DNA of 64,000 nt, taken from positions 1 through 64,000 of the forward strand of contig NZ_CP059735.1 in assembly GCF_000948975.2 (NCBI RefSeq), in the 5' to 3' direction. The translations under genes were made by a program, and so were the position numbers. Each line of letters starts with the position of its first letter. The first letter of the stretch is position 1. Of this stretch, positions 13,933 to 25,379 are shown in pieces. The notes under the pieces are model-generated. The model was not told the origin of the DNA, ran no database searches, and worked only from the letters and a program-made list of their open reading frames with translations. The DNA is from Thalassomonas actiniarum. GTDB lineage: Bacteria > Pseudomonadota > Gammaproteobacteria > Enterobacterales > Alteromonadaceae.

Positions 13933-15384
13933 GTGCAATATAAAAATATCATCCGCATTTTAGGTCTGTTGGTGACCTTACTCAGTGTTACTATGCTGCC
14001 GCCGGCGTTTGTGTCATTGATTTATCGCGATGGCGGCGGTGTCTCGTTTTTAATGGGCTTTATCCTGTGTCTGATCACAGGAATTTTATCCTGGTATCCC
14101 AACCGGGCAGAGAAAGGCGATCTTAGGGCAAGGGAAGGTTTCCTGATCGTGGTGCTGTTCTGGACGGTATTGGCCAGCTTCTCGGCGATCCCGCTATTGC
14201 TGCTTGAAGAGCCCAATTTATCGATGGCGGATGCTTTTTTCGAGTCCTTTTCCGGGTTAACGACCACCGGGGCTACTATCCTGACCCATATTGATGAGTT
14301 GCCCCATGCGGTGCTTTATTACCGCCAGCAGCTGCAATGGCTGGGGGGCATGGGGATCATCGTCCTGGCGGTGGCGGTATTGCCTATGTTAGGTATCGGG
14401 GGCATGCAGTTGTACCGGGCGGAAACCCCGGGACCGGTGAAAGACTCGAAAATGACCCCCAGGATAGCGGATACCGCCAAACATCTCTGGTATATCTATT
14501 TATCCCTGACTATCGCCTGTGCCTTGGCTTATTGGGTGGTGGGCATGTCGGTTTTTGATGCTATCTGCCATGCGTTTTCCACCATTGCCATCGGCGGTTT
14601 CTCTACCCATGATGCCAGTATGGGTTACTTTAACAGCCCGCAAATCAACCTGGTGTGTGTGTTCTTCCTGGTGATTGCCGGGATTAACTTTGCCCTGCAT
14701 TATGCCGTGGTGCAGAGCCGGTCACTGAAGAATTATCTTTTCGATCCTGAGTTTAAAGTCTTTATCGCCATTCAGGTGATATTAACGGCGATTTGCTTTA
14801 CGGTACTGATGATGTCGGGCACTTATATTGATGCCGATGTTGCCCTGGATCAGGCTTTATTCCAGTCGGTTTCCATCAGTACCACCGCAGGCTTTGCCAC
14901 GACTTCCTTTGCCGACTGGCCAACCCTGTTGCCGTTATTGCTGATTTTTGCCAGTTTTATCGGTGGCTGTGCCGGCAGTACCGGCGGTGGTATGAAAGTG
15001 GTGCGGGTGCTGTTGTTATACCTGCAGGGCATACGTGAGCTTAATAAGCTAGTGCATCCGAAGGCGGTGTTTACCATTAAACTGGGTAAAAAGCCTTTGC
15101 CTGATCGGGTGGTGGAAGCCGTTTGGGGCTTCTTTTCCGCTTATGCCGCCGTTTTTGTCATTTGTATGTTGCTACTGCTGGCTGCCGGGGTCGATGACCT
15201 TACCGCTTTTACCGCGGTGGCTGCCTGCCTCAATAACCTGGGGCCGGGATTGGGGGAGGTGGCCTCTAACTTTGCCGGGCTTAATGATTTCAGTAAATGG
15301 GTCTTGATACTGGCGATGTTGTTTGGACGTCTGGAAATATTCACCCTGTTGGTACTTTTCACCCCGGCGTTCTGGCGCTCCTAA
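13933..15384 (+). CDS. trkH: Trk potassium uptake transporter subunit TrkH
   Basis: TrkH is the membrane channel of the Trk K+ uptake system; it works with the cytoplasmic NAD-binding regulator TrkA. The protein is very hydrophobic, with about ten or more membrane segments and P-loop filter segments such as FSGLTTTGATIL, FSTIAIGGFST, STTAGFATTSF and AACLNNLGPGLG. Length (483 aa) is normal. The start is GTG with a purine-rich AAGAAG just upstream. trkA lies convergently next to it on the minus strand, so both parts of the transporter sit side by side. Confidence 0.96.
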   Translation: MQYKNIIRILGLLVTLLSVTMLPPAFVSLIYRDGGGVSFLMGFILCLITGILSWYPNRAEKGDLRAREGFLIVVLFWTVLASFSAIPLLLLEEPNLSMADAFFESFSGLTTTGATILTHIDELPHAVLYYRQQLQWLGGMGIIVLAVAVLPMLGIGGMQLYRAETPGPVKDSKMTPRIADTAKHLWYIYLSLTIACALAYWVVGMSVFDAICHAFSTIAIGGFSTHDASMGYFNSPQINLVCVFFLVIAGINFALHYAVVQSRSLKNYLFDPEFKVFIAIQVILTAICFTVLMMSGTYIDADVALDQALFQSVSISTTAGFATTSFADWPTLLPLLLIFASFIGGCAGSTGGGMKVVRVLLLYLQGIRELNKLVHPKAVFTIKLGKKPLPDRVVEAVWGFFSAYAAVFVICMLLLLAAGVDDLTAFTAVAACLNNLGPGLGEVASNFAGLNDFSKWVLILAMLFGRLEIFTLLVLFTPAFWRS

Positions 15385-15412
15385 CGGTAAAGAGTTCAGG
15401 TAAATAATAGAT

Positions 15413-15442
15413 AAAAAAATGCAGGCTAAGCCTGCATTTTTT
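15413..15442. terminator. Bidirectional terminator between trkH and trkA
   Basis: The stem AAAAATGCAGGC / GCCTGCATTTTT with loop TAA is flanked by A and T runs, so it can end transcription from both convergent genes. Confidence 0.9.
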
Positions 15443-15472
15443 ATGTTTGTTTTTAGGGAAGTAAATCGATAG

Positions 15473-16849
15473 TTAAAAGTATATCGCCCCGACCTGGAAC
15501 AGCTTCTCAACATCGGAAATATAACGTTTGTTCACCAGGAACAGGATGACATGGTCTTCTTCCAATATCATGGTATTGGAGTGGGCAATTAATACCGTAT
15601 CGCCACGTACTATTGCTCCGATCGTAGTGCCCGGCGGCAGCTTGATGCTTTTGATTTCACGGCCGACCACTTTAGAAGAATGCTCATCTCCTTTGGCGAC
15701 GATTTCTATCGCTTCGGCGGCGCCGCCGCGCAGGCTGTAAACATTATTGATCGCCCCTTTACGGACATGGGTCAGCAAAGCGGAAATGGTAGCCTGTTGC
15801 GGGGAAATGGCAATATCTATGGTACTGCCGTGTACCAGTTCGACATAGGCATCCCGCTGGATCAGCACCATGGTTTTACGCACGCCGAGCTTTTTCGCCA
15901 GCAACGAAGACATGATATTGGCTTCGTCATCATTGGTGACGGCAATAAAGACATCGAACTGGTCGATATGCTCTTCGAGCAGTAATTCATGATCGGAAGA
16001 ATCGCCGGTGAAAACCAGGGTCTCATTAAGATCCGAGGCCAGCTGGGCGGCCCGTTGCGGATTATGCTCGATTAATTTGACCTGGTGGTTGCTTTCCAAA
16101 ATGCTGGCCAGACCGGCGCCGATATTACCGCCGCCGGCAATCATAATACGTTTATAGGCGGGTTCGAGCTTTTGCAGTTCATTCATTACCGCCCGGATAT
16201 GTATGCTGGCGGCAATAAAGAATACTTCATCATCGGCTTCAATCACGGTAGTGCCCAGGGGACGGATAGGTTTGCCGTTACGGTAAATAGCCGCTACCCG
16301 GGTATCAATATTGGGGATATGCTCTTTCAGGGTAGATAAAGCATGGCCCACCAATAAACCGCCATAGTAGGCTTTTACCGCCACCAGGGAGACTTTACCG
16401 CTGGCAAATTCCAATACCTGCAACGCCCCCGGGTAATCGATCAGGTGGGCAATATCCCGGGTCACCAGCTGCTCAGGGGCGATAATATGATCTATCGGCA
16501 CATCCTTGTTGTGAAACAGCTGCTCCCGGTACCTTAAGATCTGGTTCGAGCGGATACGGGCGATCTTGGTCGGGGTATTAAACAGCGAATAGGCGATCTG
16601 GCAAGTGATCATGTTGGTGGCGTCGTCATTGGTCACCGCGATGATCATATCGGCGTCTTCGGCGCCGGCTTTTTTCAGGACTTCCGGATAACAGCCCTGG
16701 CCGGGCACGACCTGCAGATCGAGTTTATCCTGCAGTTCGTGCAACTTTTCATGGTCGATATCTACCAGGGAGATTTCGTTACGCTCACCCACTAAGTTTT
16801 CGGCTAAGGTACCGCCAACCTGTCCCGCACCAATAATTATTATTTTCAT
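15473..16849 (-). CDS. trkA: Trk potassium uptake regulator TrkA
   Basis: TrkA is the cytoplasmic gating ring subunit of Trk. It contains two RCK modules, each a Rossmann NAD-binding half ([13 protein letters not shown] at the N-terminus; [13 protein letters not shown] about residue 239) followed by a TrkA-C domain. Length (458 aa) equals the E. coli protein. It is the last gene of a minus-strand def-fmt-rsmB-trkA cluster, the order known from E. coli, 52 bases after rsmB. Confidence 0.97.
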   Translation of the reverse strand: MKIIIIGAGQVGGTLAENLVGERNEISLVDIDHEKLHELQDKLDLQVVPGQGCYPEVLKKAGAEDADMIIAVTNDDATNMITCQIAYSLFNTPTKIARIRSNQILRYREQLFHNKDVPIDHIIAPEQLVTRDIAHLIDYPGALQVLEFASGKVSLVAVKAYYGGLLVGHALSTLKEHIPNIDTRVAAIYRNGKPIRPLGTTVIEADDEVFFIAASIHIRAVMNELQKLEPAYKRIMIAGGGNIGAGLASILESNHQVKLIEHNPQRAAQLASDLNETLVFTGDSSDHELLLEEHIDQFDVFIAVTNDDEANIMSSLLAKKLGVRKTMVLIQRDAYVELVHGSTIDIAISPQQATISALLTHVRKGAINNVYSLRGGAAEAIEIVAKGDEHSSKVVGREIKSIKLPPGTTIGAIVRGDTVLIAHSNTMILEEDHVILFLVNKRYISDVEKLFQVGAIYF

Positions 16850-16901
16850 ATCGCCGTTAAGTCTTTGTTATTTGCTTAAATTATTTATTTAATTAATAGG
16901 T

Positions 16902-18206
16902 TTAAGCTTTCTTCATTAATTTTGCATAATAAAAGCCGTCCATGCCCGTGTCGCCGGGTAATATCTGCCAGCCGGGCTCTGCACTGTCGTTGCCTTCAGG
17001 CAGCGGGATTAATTCGGCATCGTTATTTTCTGCAAGAAACTGCTTTATCTGCTCGCAGTTTTCTTCGGGTAAGATACTGCAAGTGGCGTAAATCAAAGTA
17101 CCACCGGGTTTAAGCAAAGACCATATGTTTTTTAATATTTGCTGCTGCAATACCGTCAGCGCCGGAATATCGCTGGCTTTTCTCAGCCACTTGATATCAG
17201 GATGACGGCGGATCACCCCGGTGCCGGAGCAGGGGGCGTCGAGCAGGATGCGATCAAATAATTGCTTGTCCCACCAGGCATCCGGAGCGGCGGCATCGGC
17301 GGCAATTACTTTGGCTTTTAGCTGTAAACGTTCCAGGTTTTCCCTGACCCGTACCAGGCGGCTTTCTTCGATATCGATAGCCGTTACTGCGCCCAGGTTG
17401 GGGGTATACTCCAGGATATGGCAGGTTTTACCGCCGGGAGCGGCACAGCAATCGAGGACATTATCCCCCGGCTGACAATCGAGCAGGCGCGCGGCTTGTT
17501 GGGCGGCACCGTCCTGAACGGAAACATCGCCATCGGCAAAGCCGGGCAGGCGGTTGACATCTACCGGTGAAGTTAAGGGAATGGCGCCCGAATGAACCTC
17601 GGGTTCGTTATGGCCTATTTCTGCTGCTTCAAGCTGCTGCCGGTATGCAGCGACCTCGTGGTGTTTTTTATTTACCCTGAGCCACATCGGCGGCTTTTGC
17701 TGGTTTTCCTGTAACACTGATTGCCATTTTTCAGGATAGGCAGCCTGTATCTTTTTCAGCAGCCAGCCGGGGTGGTTGTAACGCACGCTATCCGGTTTTT
17801 CCGCATCCTTATTATCATCGCCAGACTTTTCCTGCTGGCGCTGGTAATTGCGTAATACGCCGTTAATCAGTCCCTTTAAATGGCGGTTTTTTAACGGGCC
17901 GGTGGCGGCAACGGTTTCACTGACTGCAGCATGATCCGGAATACGGGTATATTTGATCTGGTAAATACCCACCAGGATCAGGAAATGGCAAACCCTTTGT
18001 TTGCCGGTCAGCGGTTTGGCCATCAACTGACGGACATCAAACTCCAGTTCCGGCAGGTAGCGCAAGACACCATAGGTGATTTCCTGCAGCAGGCCCTTGT
18101 CTTTGCCTTCTACCTTGGCTTGTAATTTAGGTAATTCATCCGCCAGGCTACGCCCCTGGTCGATAACCGCAAAGGTACATTTGGCGGCGAGTGCTCTGAT
18201 ATTCAT
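16902..18206 (-). CDS. rsmB: 16S rRNA m5C967 methyltransferase RsmB
   Basis: RsmB uses S-adenosylmethionine to methylate C967 of 16S rRNA. The N-terminal NusB-like RNA-binding domain (about 1-140) is followed by the methyltransferase domain with CCAAPGGKT (SAM loop), DAPCSGTGVIRRHPD and the catalytic-cysteine segment ATCSILPEEN. I chose the ATG at 18206 (434 aa, MNIRALAAKC), because it aligns with the family N-terminus and lies seven bases after the fmt stop. The frame is open further to 18287, but that would overlap fmt by 74 bases. Confidence 0.93.
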   Translation of the reverse strand: MNIRALAAKCTFAVIDQGRSLADELPKLQAKVEGKDKGLLQEITYGVLRYLPELEFDVRQLMAKPLTGKQRVCHFLILVGIYQIKYTRIPDHAAVSETVAATGPLKNRHLKGLINGVLRNYQRQQEKSGDDNKDAEKPDSVRYNHPGWLLKKIQAAYPEKWQSVLQENQQKPPMWLRVNKKHHEVAAYRQQLEAAEIGHNEPEVHSGAIPLTSPVDVNRLPGFADGDVSVQDGAAQQAARLLDCQPGDNVLDCCAAPGGKTCHILEYTPNLGAVTAIDIEESRLVRVRENLERLQLKAKVIAADAAAPDAWWDKQLFDRILLDAPCSGTGVIRRHPDIKWLRKASDIPALTVLQQQILKNIWSLLKPGGTLIYATCSILPEENCEQIKQFLAENNDAELIPLPEGNDSAEPGWQILPGDTGMDGFYYAKLMKKA

Positions 18207-18213
18207 CTCGGGG

Positions 18214-19203
18214 TTATCCGTTGCTTTGCCCGGTGATCTGATCACCCGTGATATTTTTCCCCGGGCTGAACCAGTCGCCGCGGCCATTTAAAATATCCTG
18301 TACCCCCAGGGCTTTTTTCCCCGGCAGCTGCAAACTTTCAAGGTTGAGTACGCCGTCGGCGGTGGCTACTTCAATACCGCTTTTGCCGGCGGCAAGGATA
18401 GTGCCCGGTGTTTTATCTGTGGTCTTCTCCAGCACACTTGCCTGCCAGATCCGGATTTTATGGGCCTTGTCATTTTCATGATATGTGAACTGGGCCACGG
18501 GCCAGGGAATATAGGCGCGTATTTTTCGGTGCAGTTCGGTCGCGCTCAGCTGCCAGTTAAGCTCGGCTTCGGTTTTATCGAGTTTGGCGGCATAAGTGGC
18601 CAGGTCATCATCCTGTTTTTCCCTGGGGTAGCTGTCGCCGGCCATCAGGGTCAGGGTATCCAATAAGGCTTTGGGACCAAGTTCGGCCAGTTTGTTATAC
18701 AGGCTGGCGCTGGTGTCGGTATCTGTGATGGCACAGCTGGCCTTTAAGATCATATCGCCGGTATCCAGGCCCTTGTCCATTTGCATGATAGTTACCCCGG
18801 TTTCGGCATCACCGGCTTCCAGCGAGCGCTGGATCGGTGCGGCGCCACGCCACTGGGGCAGCAGCGAGCCGTGGACATTGATACAGCCCAGCCTTGGCGT
18901 TTCCAGGATCACGGTCGGCAGCAACAGTCCATAAGCCACTACTACCATTACATCGGCTTGATATTCGGACAGTTTTTGCTTATCTGCCACTTCTTTGAAA
19001 TTAAGCGGCTGCTCTACCGGGATATTGTGTTCCATCGCCAGCACTTTGGTGGCACAGGCGGTTAACTTTTTTCCTCTGCCGGCAGGTCTGTCTACCGGGC
19101 AATAGACGGCGACAACGTTATGCTCGGAAGCGATCAGGGCTTTTAAGTGTTCGGCGGCAAAATCCGGCGTTCCGGCAAAGATAATATTTAATGCTTTGGA
19201 CAA
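18214..19203 (-). CDS. fmt: Methionyl-tRNA formyltransferase
   Basis: Fmt formylates Met-tRNA(fMet) using 10-formyl-tetrahydrofolate so that translation can initiate. The N-terminus [14 protein letters not shown] and the catalytic segment [15 protein letters not shown] are visible, as is the conserved GLDTGDMI holding the catalytic Asp. The C-terminal OB-like tRNA-binding domain is present. Length (329 aa) is typical. It sits 33 bases after def; the paired enzymes put the formyl group on and take it off. Confidence 0.97.
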   Translation of the reverse strand: MSKALNIIFAGTPDFAAEHLKALIASEHNVVAVYCPVDRPAGRGKKLTACATKVLAMEHNIPVEQPLNFKEVADKQKLSEYQADVMVVVAYGLLLPTVILETPRLGCINVHGSLLPQWRGAAPIQRSLEAGDAETGVTIMQMDKGLDTGDMILKASCAITDTDTSASLYNKLAELGPKALLDTLTLMAGDSYPREKQDDDLATYAAKLDKTEAELNWQLSATELHRKIRAYIPWPVAQFTYHENDKAHKIRIWQASVLEKTTDKTPGTILAAGKSGIEVATADGVLNLESLQLPGKKALGVQDILNGRGDWFSPGKNITGDQITGQSNG

Positions 19204-19236
19204 GGGTGTTTCCTAAATACTGTGTTGGCTGTTTGC

Positions 19237-19752
19237 TTAAGCGTGGGCTTTTTGCAATCTGGCTTCTTTTTCAAGCTTGGTTTTAATGCGCTGGCGCTTG
19301 AGGGGGGATAAATAATCCACAAACAGGATCCCGGCCAAATGGTCGAGTTCGTGCTGGATACAGATGCTGAGCAGCTCATCGCCGTCCAGGGTAAATTGCT
19401 CGCCGTTGCGGTCAAGTGCCTGCACCGTCACGGTTTCATGGCGGGTCACCTTGGCATAACAGCCGGGCACCGACAGGCAGCCTTCTTCATTGATAAAGGT
19501 TTTCTCGCTTTTGGCGATAATTTCAGGGTTGATCAAAACAATTGGATTGTCGCTTTTATCGGAGACATCGATCACTACGATACGCTGATGAATATTTACC
19601 TGGGTGGCGGCCAGGCCGACACCATTTTCCTGATACATGGTTTCGATCATGTTATCAACGATAGTTCTGATTTCATCATTTACTTCAACCACATCGGCGG
19701 CTTTGGTTCTTAATCTTTCATCGGGAAAGCGCAATACATTTAAAACGGTCAT
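19237..19752 (-). CDS. def: Peptide deformylase
   Basis: The metalloenzyme removes the N-formyl group from nascent proteins. All three family motifs are intact: GVGLAATQ (residues 44-51), EGCLS with metal ligand C92, and QHELDHL with ligands H134 and H138 and catalytic E135. Length is 171 aa. It is the first gene of the def-fmt-rsmB-trkA cluster and is transcribed divergently from the LysM gene; their promoters share the 118-base gap 19753-19870. Confidence 0.97.
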   Translation of the reverse strand: MTVLNVLRFPDERLRTKAADVVEVNDEIRTIVDNMIETMYQENGVGLAATQVNIHQRIVVIDVSDKSDNPIVLINPEIIAKSEKTFINEEGCLSVPGCYAKVTRHETVTVQALDRNGEQFTLDGDELLSICIQHELDHLAGILFVDYLSPLKRQRIKTKLEKEARLQKAHA

Positions 19753-19870
19753 AATTTTTGTAAAAGAATTAGCGATAATTCATATAGAGTGTTATGTTTT
19801 AATTTTAGCCATTTAATTCAATTAATAATAGTGGTTTAGCGTAATTGCTATTAAAAATGGGCTCAGCAGC

Positions 19871-20959
19871 ATGATAATAAAAAGACTCCTTTTGATAATA
19901 TGCCTGTTTCTGCCGTTAGTGGTTAAGGCCGATGTCCTGCAAATAAAGCCGGATGCGCCAAAATCCTATCAAGTGAAAAAAGGCGATACCCTTTGGGACA
20001 TTTCTGCTATTTTTCTCAACCAGCCCTGGTTATGGCCTAAGCTCTGGCGCTTGAACCCGCAAATCAAAAACCCCCACCTGATTTATCCCGGCGATAAATT
20101 ACGTTTAGTATACGATGAACAGGGGCAGCCTATGCTGGTGAAGGGCAAACCAGAATTGAAGTGGTCTCCCAAGGTGCGTACTAAACTTAAAGACCAGAAT
20201 GCCATCAGCACCATCTCCCTGGATGTCATTGCCCCCTATTTAAGATATGAAAGTTTTTTTACCGAGCAGGATTTGGCCTTGCTGCCTTATGTGCTCGGCA
20301 GCGATGAAGCTTATAAATCCAGCATCGACGGCTTTCGGGTTTATGTTAAAGGCGATATGGAAGTTGGCCGGGCTTATGCCATTTATCAAAAAGGCGAAGC
20401 CCTGCTTGATCCGCAAAGCGGAGAAATGCTGGGGTATCAGGTAGATCTGGTTGCTACCGCGCAGGCGTTAAGAGTAGGCAATATCAGCGAAAAAATCCCG
20501 TCGACGCTTTATGTCACCGACATTCAGCAAGAGATCCATGCCGGAGATTTTGTTGTGCCGGTCAATGAAGGGCAATTACTGCCTTCGTATTTTACCATGC
20601 AGGCGGTTGCCGGGGATGTTCGCGGCGCCATTATTCAATCTGCCAGCGGCGGTCGTGAGTTTGGCAAATCGGAAGTGGTGATGATCAACCGGGGTTCAGA
20701 TAATAGTGTCCGCCCCGGCGATGTTATGACCATTAAAAGAACCAGTCCGAGCGTGGTGGAGTCGGAAACCGGCCCTGTTTATACCGAAGATGCCCCCAGG
20801 TGGAGCCGTATGGCCAATGCCGGCGAGTCGGATTACCAGATGCCGGAAGAAAGCTTAGGCCAGGCCATGGTCTTTAAGGTTTATGACAAAGTCAGCATGG
20901 CGCTGATTTTAAAATCCTCCAAAGCTATCAGGTTGCAGGATACGGTAACGGCTCCCTGA
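19871..20959 (+). CDS. Periplasmic LysM-domain protein
   Basis: A signal peptide (about residues 1-20, ending VVKA) is followed by one LysM domain (about 33-80; YQVKKGDTLWDISAIFLNQPW and YPGDKLRL), which binds peptidoglycan glycan chains. The remaining roughly 280 residues have no motif I recognise. Proteins of this type commonly sit just upstream of dprA in Vibrio, Shewanella and relatives, and are annotated only as LysM peptidoglycan-binding proteins. No catalytic residues are apparent. Function beyond wall binding is unknown. Confidence 0.88.
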   Translation: MIIKRLLLIICLFLPLVVKADVLQIKPDAPKSYQVKKGDTLWDISAIFLNQPWLWPKLWRLNPQIKNPHLIYPGDKLRLVYDEQGQPMLVKGKPELKWSPKVRTKLKDQNAISTISLDVIAPYLRYESFFTEQDLALLPYVLGSDEAYKSSIDGFRVYVKGDMEVGRAYAIYQKGEALLDPQSGEMLGYQVDLVATAQALRVGNISEKIPSTLYVTDIQQEIHAGDFVVPVNEGQLLPSYFTMQAVAGDVRGAIIQSASGGREFGKSEVVMINRGSDNSVRPGDVMTIKRTSPSVVESETGPVYTEDAPRWSRMANAGESDYQMPEESLGQAMVFKVYDKVSMALILKSSKAIRLQDTVTAP

Positions 20960-21035
20960 TTCTTACGGGGAGAAAACCAGGGGAAGTTTCGGGAAGCTGT
21001 GCCTGAAAAGCAGAGCTTTCTTAAGGAGAAGCTTA

Positions 21036-22136
21036 GTGGTAAAAGAAGAGGTGCATTACTGGCTGGCGTTGAAATTAGTGCCCAGACTCGCCATCAGTAA
21101 AAAACTCGCGCTGGTGGACCGTTATGGTCTGCAGGAACTTTTTACCTCTTCATCCTGGCTTGCCGATGCCAATTTAACCGCAGCGCAAGTTAATGCGTTT
21201 CAACAGCCGGACTGGAGCAGGGTAGAGACAATTGTCGCCGCTTCCAGCCTGTGCCAAAGCCAAATTATTTTTTATAACAGCCAAGATTACCCCGAATTAC
21301 TGATGCAGTTGCCGGATCCGCCGCTGGTGTTATTCATTCAGGGCAATGTCACATTATTACAGCAAAGTCAGCTGGCGATTGTCGGCAGCCGTTTTGCTAC
21401 GGCCGCTGGCCGGGACGAGGCTACGGCGATGGCTAAAGCACTGGCACAACATGGCCTGGTGATCACCAGCGGTCTGGCCATCGGCATAGATGGCGCCGCA
21501 CACAAGGGCGCCTTACTGGAAAGGTCGGGTACAGTTGCCGTGGTGGCGACCGGGCTGGACCAGGTATACCCGGCCAGGCATAAGCAACTGGCGCAAAATA
21601 TCCTGGCGAGTCAGGGCTGTATTGTCAGCGAATTTGAACCCGGCACACCACCCAAAGCCGGGCATTTTCCCAGACGTAACCGGCTGATCAGCGGGTTAAG
21701 TCTAGGCGTACTGGTGGTAGAAGCCGCGATGAAAAGCGGTTCTTTGATCACCGCCCGTTGTGCCCTGGAACAAAACCGCGAGGTGTTTGCCATGCCGGGC
21801 ACTATTCATAATCCCCAAAGCAAGGGGTGTCACTGGTTAATAAAACAAGGAGCTAAATTAGTTGAGGAATGTGCCGATATAATGGATGAGTTAGATTTGT
21901 CTGCTGTGTCGGGTCTGTCTAAAGAGAAAGCGGAAAAAAATGAAAAAACTGCTCAGCAGGACTTGTTTCTGGATCCATTGTTGGCTAGTGTGGACTTTGA
22001 AATCACCCCCGTAGATATGGTGGTTTCCCGGTGTAAGCTACCCACAGATGTAGTGTTGACCCGGTTAACAATGCTTGAGCTAAGAGGTCTGGTATCTGCG
22101 GTGCCAGGTGGCTATCTTAGACTAAATAGGGGCTAG
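21036..22136 (+). CDS. dprA: DNA-processing protein DprA
   Basis: DprA binds incoming single-stranded DNA in natural transformation and loads RecA. The Rossmann-like core shows [30 protein letters not shown] and [13 protein letters not shown] small C-terminal winged-helix domain (about residues 310-366) follows. Length (366 aa) is typical. The start is GTG at 21036, supported by AAGGAG six to eight bases upstream. smg starts two bases after the stop. Competence genes beyond this are not in the window, so transformability cannot be judged. Confidence 0.95.
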   Translation: MVKEEVHYWLALKLVPRLAISKKLALVDRYGLQELFTSSSWLADANLTAAQVNAFQQPDWSRVETIVAASSLCQSQIIFYNSQDYPELLMQLPDPPLVLFIQGNVTLLQQSQLAIVGSRFATAAGRDEATAMAKALAQHGLVITSGLAIGIDGAAHKGALLERSGTVAVVATGLDQVYPARHKQLAQNILASQGCIVSEFEPGTPPKAGHFPRRNRLISGLSLGVLVVEAAMKSGSLITARCALEQNREVFAMPGTIHNPQSKGCHWLIKQGAKLVEECADIMDELDLSAVSGLSKEKAEKNEKTAQQDLFLDPLLASVDFEITPVDMVVSRCKLPTDVVLTRLTMLELRGLVSAVPGGYLRLNRG

Positions 22137-22138
22137 TT

Positions 22139-22612
22139 ATGTTTGATATCTTAATGTACCTTTTTGAAAACTATATTCATAGTGAAGCCGAGGTAATGGT
22201 TGATCATGACGTACTGACCGATGAGTTGACACGCGCGGGCTTTCATCAGGATGAAATTTACAAAGCACTCACCTGGTTAGAAAAACTAGCAGCATTGCAA
22301 GATAGTGAGTCTTATGCTTATGTGACCCGGGTGGCACGTCCGTCGGTACGTATTTATACCGCGGAAGAAATGCAATTGCTCGACACCGAATGCCGGGGAT
22401 TTTTAACCTTCCTGGAACAGGTCAATGTGCTGGACTTCTCCACCCGGGAAATGGTGATCGACAGGGTAATGGAACTCGATACCCAATACTTTTCCATCGA
22501 CGATTTAAAATGGGTAGTACTTATGGTGCTGTTTAACGTGCCCGGACAGGAAAGCGCCTACTCGCAAATGGAAGATTTAATTTTTGACGAACAGGAAGGC
22601 CCGTTACATTAA
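22139..22612 (+). CDS. smg: Smg family protein (DUF494)
   Basis: The protein is a 157-aa acidic, helical protein of the Smg/DUF494 family, starting [19 protein letters not shown] as the family does. Its biochemical role is unknown; the gene is widely found directly downstream of dprA in gammaproteobacteria, as here, two bases away. No membrane segment or catalytic motif is visible. Confidence 0.93.
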   Translation: MFDILMYLFENYIHSEAEVMVDHDVLTDELTRAGFHQDEIYKALTWLEKLAALQDSESYAYVTRVARPSVRIYTAEEMQLLDTECRGFLTFLEQVNVLDFSTREMVIDRVMELDTQYFSIDDLKWVVLMVLFNVPGQESAYSQMEDLIFDEQEGPLH

Positions 22613-22640
22613 CTTGGCCTTTACTTAAAAAAAGAGCTAA

Positions 22641-22670
22641 AGAAATAGCTAAGTAAGAAATAGCTAAGTA
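22641..22670. repeat. Two tandem copies of a 15-bp unit
   Basis: The unit AGAAATAGCTAAGTA occurs twice in tandem. It is followed by AAAGCTGAGCTTT, a short inverted repeat. It lies in the 143-base gap between smg and the zinc-finger gene and may be a weak terminator region or simple slippage product. Confidence 0.7.
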
Positions 22671-22764
22671 AAAGCTGAGCTTTAGCTAAGATTACTAACA
22701 AGAATAAAATATGACATAATACCGGCTGTGACCCTGTCAGCAACGAAAGGACCGGTTGGGTATT

Positions 22765-23328
22765 ATGTCAAATTCAGATAAAAGTTTATTTACGCTACAC
22801 GAACACGCCCTGGAAAAAGAGCATGAGCTGTGTCCCGAGTGTGGTGAAAAACTCTTGATCAAAAACAGCAAAAAAGGTCCTTTCCTTGGCTGTAGCGCTT
22901 ACCCCGGCTGCCAATATACCCGTCCCGTGGTTGAACATGAACGCATTGAAGATAAAGTGCTCGCCGGCAGCAGCTGCCCGGAATGCGGTCATTTACTGGC
23001 GGTAAAGCAGGGACGTTACGGCATGTTTATCGGTTGTACCAACTTTCCCGAGTGCCAGCATATTGAAGAAACCCATCAGCAGGATGATGTCAATATTGCC
23101 TGTCCCAAATGCAGCAGTGGCGAGTTGATGGAAAAAACCAACCGTTACGGTAAAACCTTTTATTCCTGTGATCAATATCCCAAGTGTAAATACGTGCTTA
23201 ATTATCCCCCGGTGGCGGAAACATGCCCTTTATGCCAGTGGCCTGTGCTGGTAAAAAGGAAGATGGCCAGCGGAGAAGTCATAATATGTCCAGAAAAGAA
23301 ATGCACGTACAAGCGGAAGGCTTTATAA
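22765..23328 (+). CDS. Topoisomerase I C-terminal-like zinc-finger protein (YrdD type)
   Basis: The protein is made almost only of four Cys4 zinc ribbons of the topoisomerase type: CPECGEKLLIKN...GC..C, CPECGHLLAVKQ, CPKCSSGELMEK and CPLCQWPVLVKR, each with a distal Cys pair. Such stand-alone zinc ribbons are DNA-binding proteins of uncertain role; E. coli YrdD, in the same neighbourhood near tsaC, is the smaller analogue. I prefer the ATG at 22765 (187 aa); a TTG at 22756 is also possible, since AAGGA at 22747 is rather close to one and far from the other. Confidence 0.88.
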   Translation: MSNSDKSLFTLHEHALEKEHELCPECGEKLLIKNSKKGPFLGCSAYPGCQYTRPVVEHERIEDKVLAGSSCPECGHLLAVKQGRYGMFIGCTNFPECQHIEETHQQDDVNIACPKCSSGELMEKTNRYGKTFYSCDQYPKCKYVLNYPPVAETCPLCQWPVLVKRKMASGEVIICPEKKCTYKRKAL

Positions 23329-23370
23329 TACCCCCTCATTCATTTTTTTAACTAAAGTAGAGAAAAAGTA

Positions 23371-23874
23371 ATGTCCACAACCTTTGTCGCCATTTTAATG
23401 GGTTCTGATTCTGATTTACCGGTAATGCAAGCAACTATTGATATCCTTAAGAAGTTCGATATTTCCTATGAAGTAAAGGTACGTTCTGCCCACAGAACAC
23501 CTGATGCGGCAAAGGCTTATGTGAAAGACGCTGAAGAGCGTGGCTGTAAGGTATTTATCTGTGCTGCCGGTTTGGCCGCTCACCTTGCCGGTGCTGTTGC
23601 CGGTATGACCACGCGTCCTGTGATCGGCGTACCTGTTGATAACGGTCCTCTGCAAGGCCACGATGCCTTATTGTCTACCGTGATGATGCCTGGCGGTATC
23701 CCTGTAGCGACTGTTGCTATCGGTAAAGCCGGTGCGAAAAATGCCGGTTACCTGGCAGCGCAAATTCTGGGTGTAGAAAACCAGGATATTGCTGATAAAG
23801 TGAAAGCCGAGCGTGCTGCCAATGCCGAAGCTTTATTGGCAAAAGACGAAGCTATGCAGAAAACCTTAGCTTAA
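23371..23874 (+). CDS. purE: 5-(carboxyamino)imidazole ribonucleotide mutase
   Basis: PurE interconverts N5-CAIR and CAIR in de novo purine synthesis. The motifs GSDSDLPVM and SAHRTPD at the substrate site are intact, and the length (167 aa) fits the class I bacterial enzyme, which works with PurK. purK is not adjacent here; the next gene, five bases on, is tsaC. Confidence 0.97.
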   Translation: MSTTFVAILMGSDSDLPVMQATIDILKKFDISYEVKVRSAHRTPDAAKAYVKDAEERGCKVFICAAGLAAHLAGAVAGMTTRPVIGVPVDNGPLQGHDALLSTVMMPGGIPVATVAIGKAGAKNAGYLAAQILGVENQDIADKVKAERAANAEALLAKDEAMQKTLA

Positions 23875-23879
23875 GCCGA

Positions 23880-25354
<1,475 letters not shown>

Positions 25355-25379
25355 CAGCAAAAGCTCAAACAAGGCGCGG

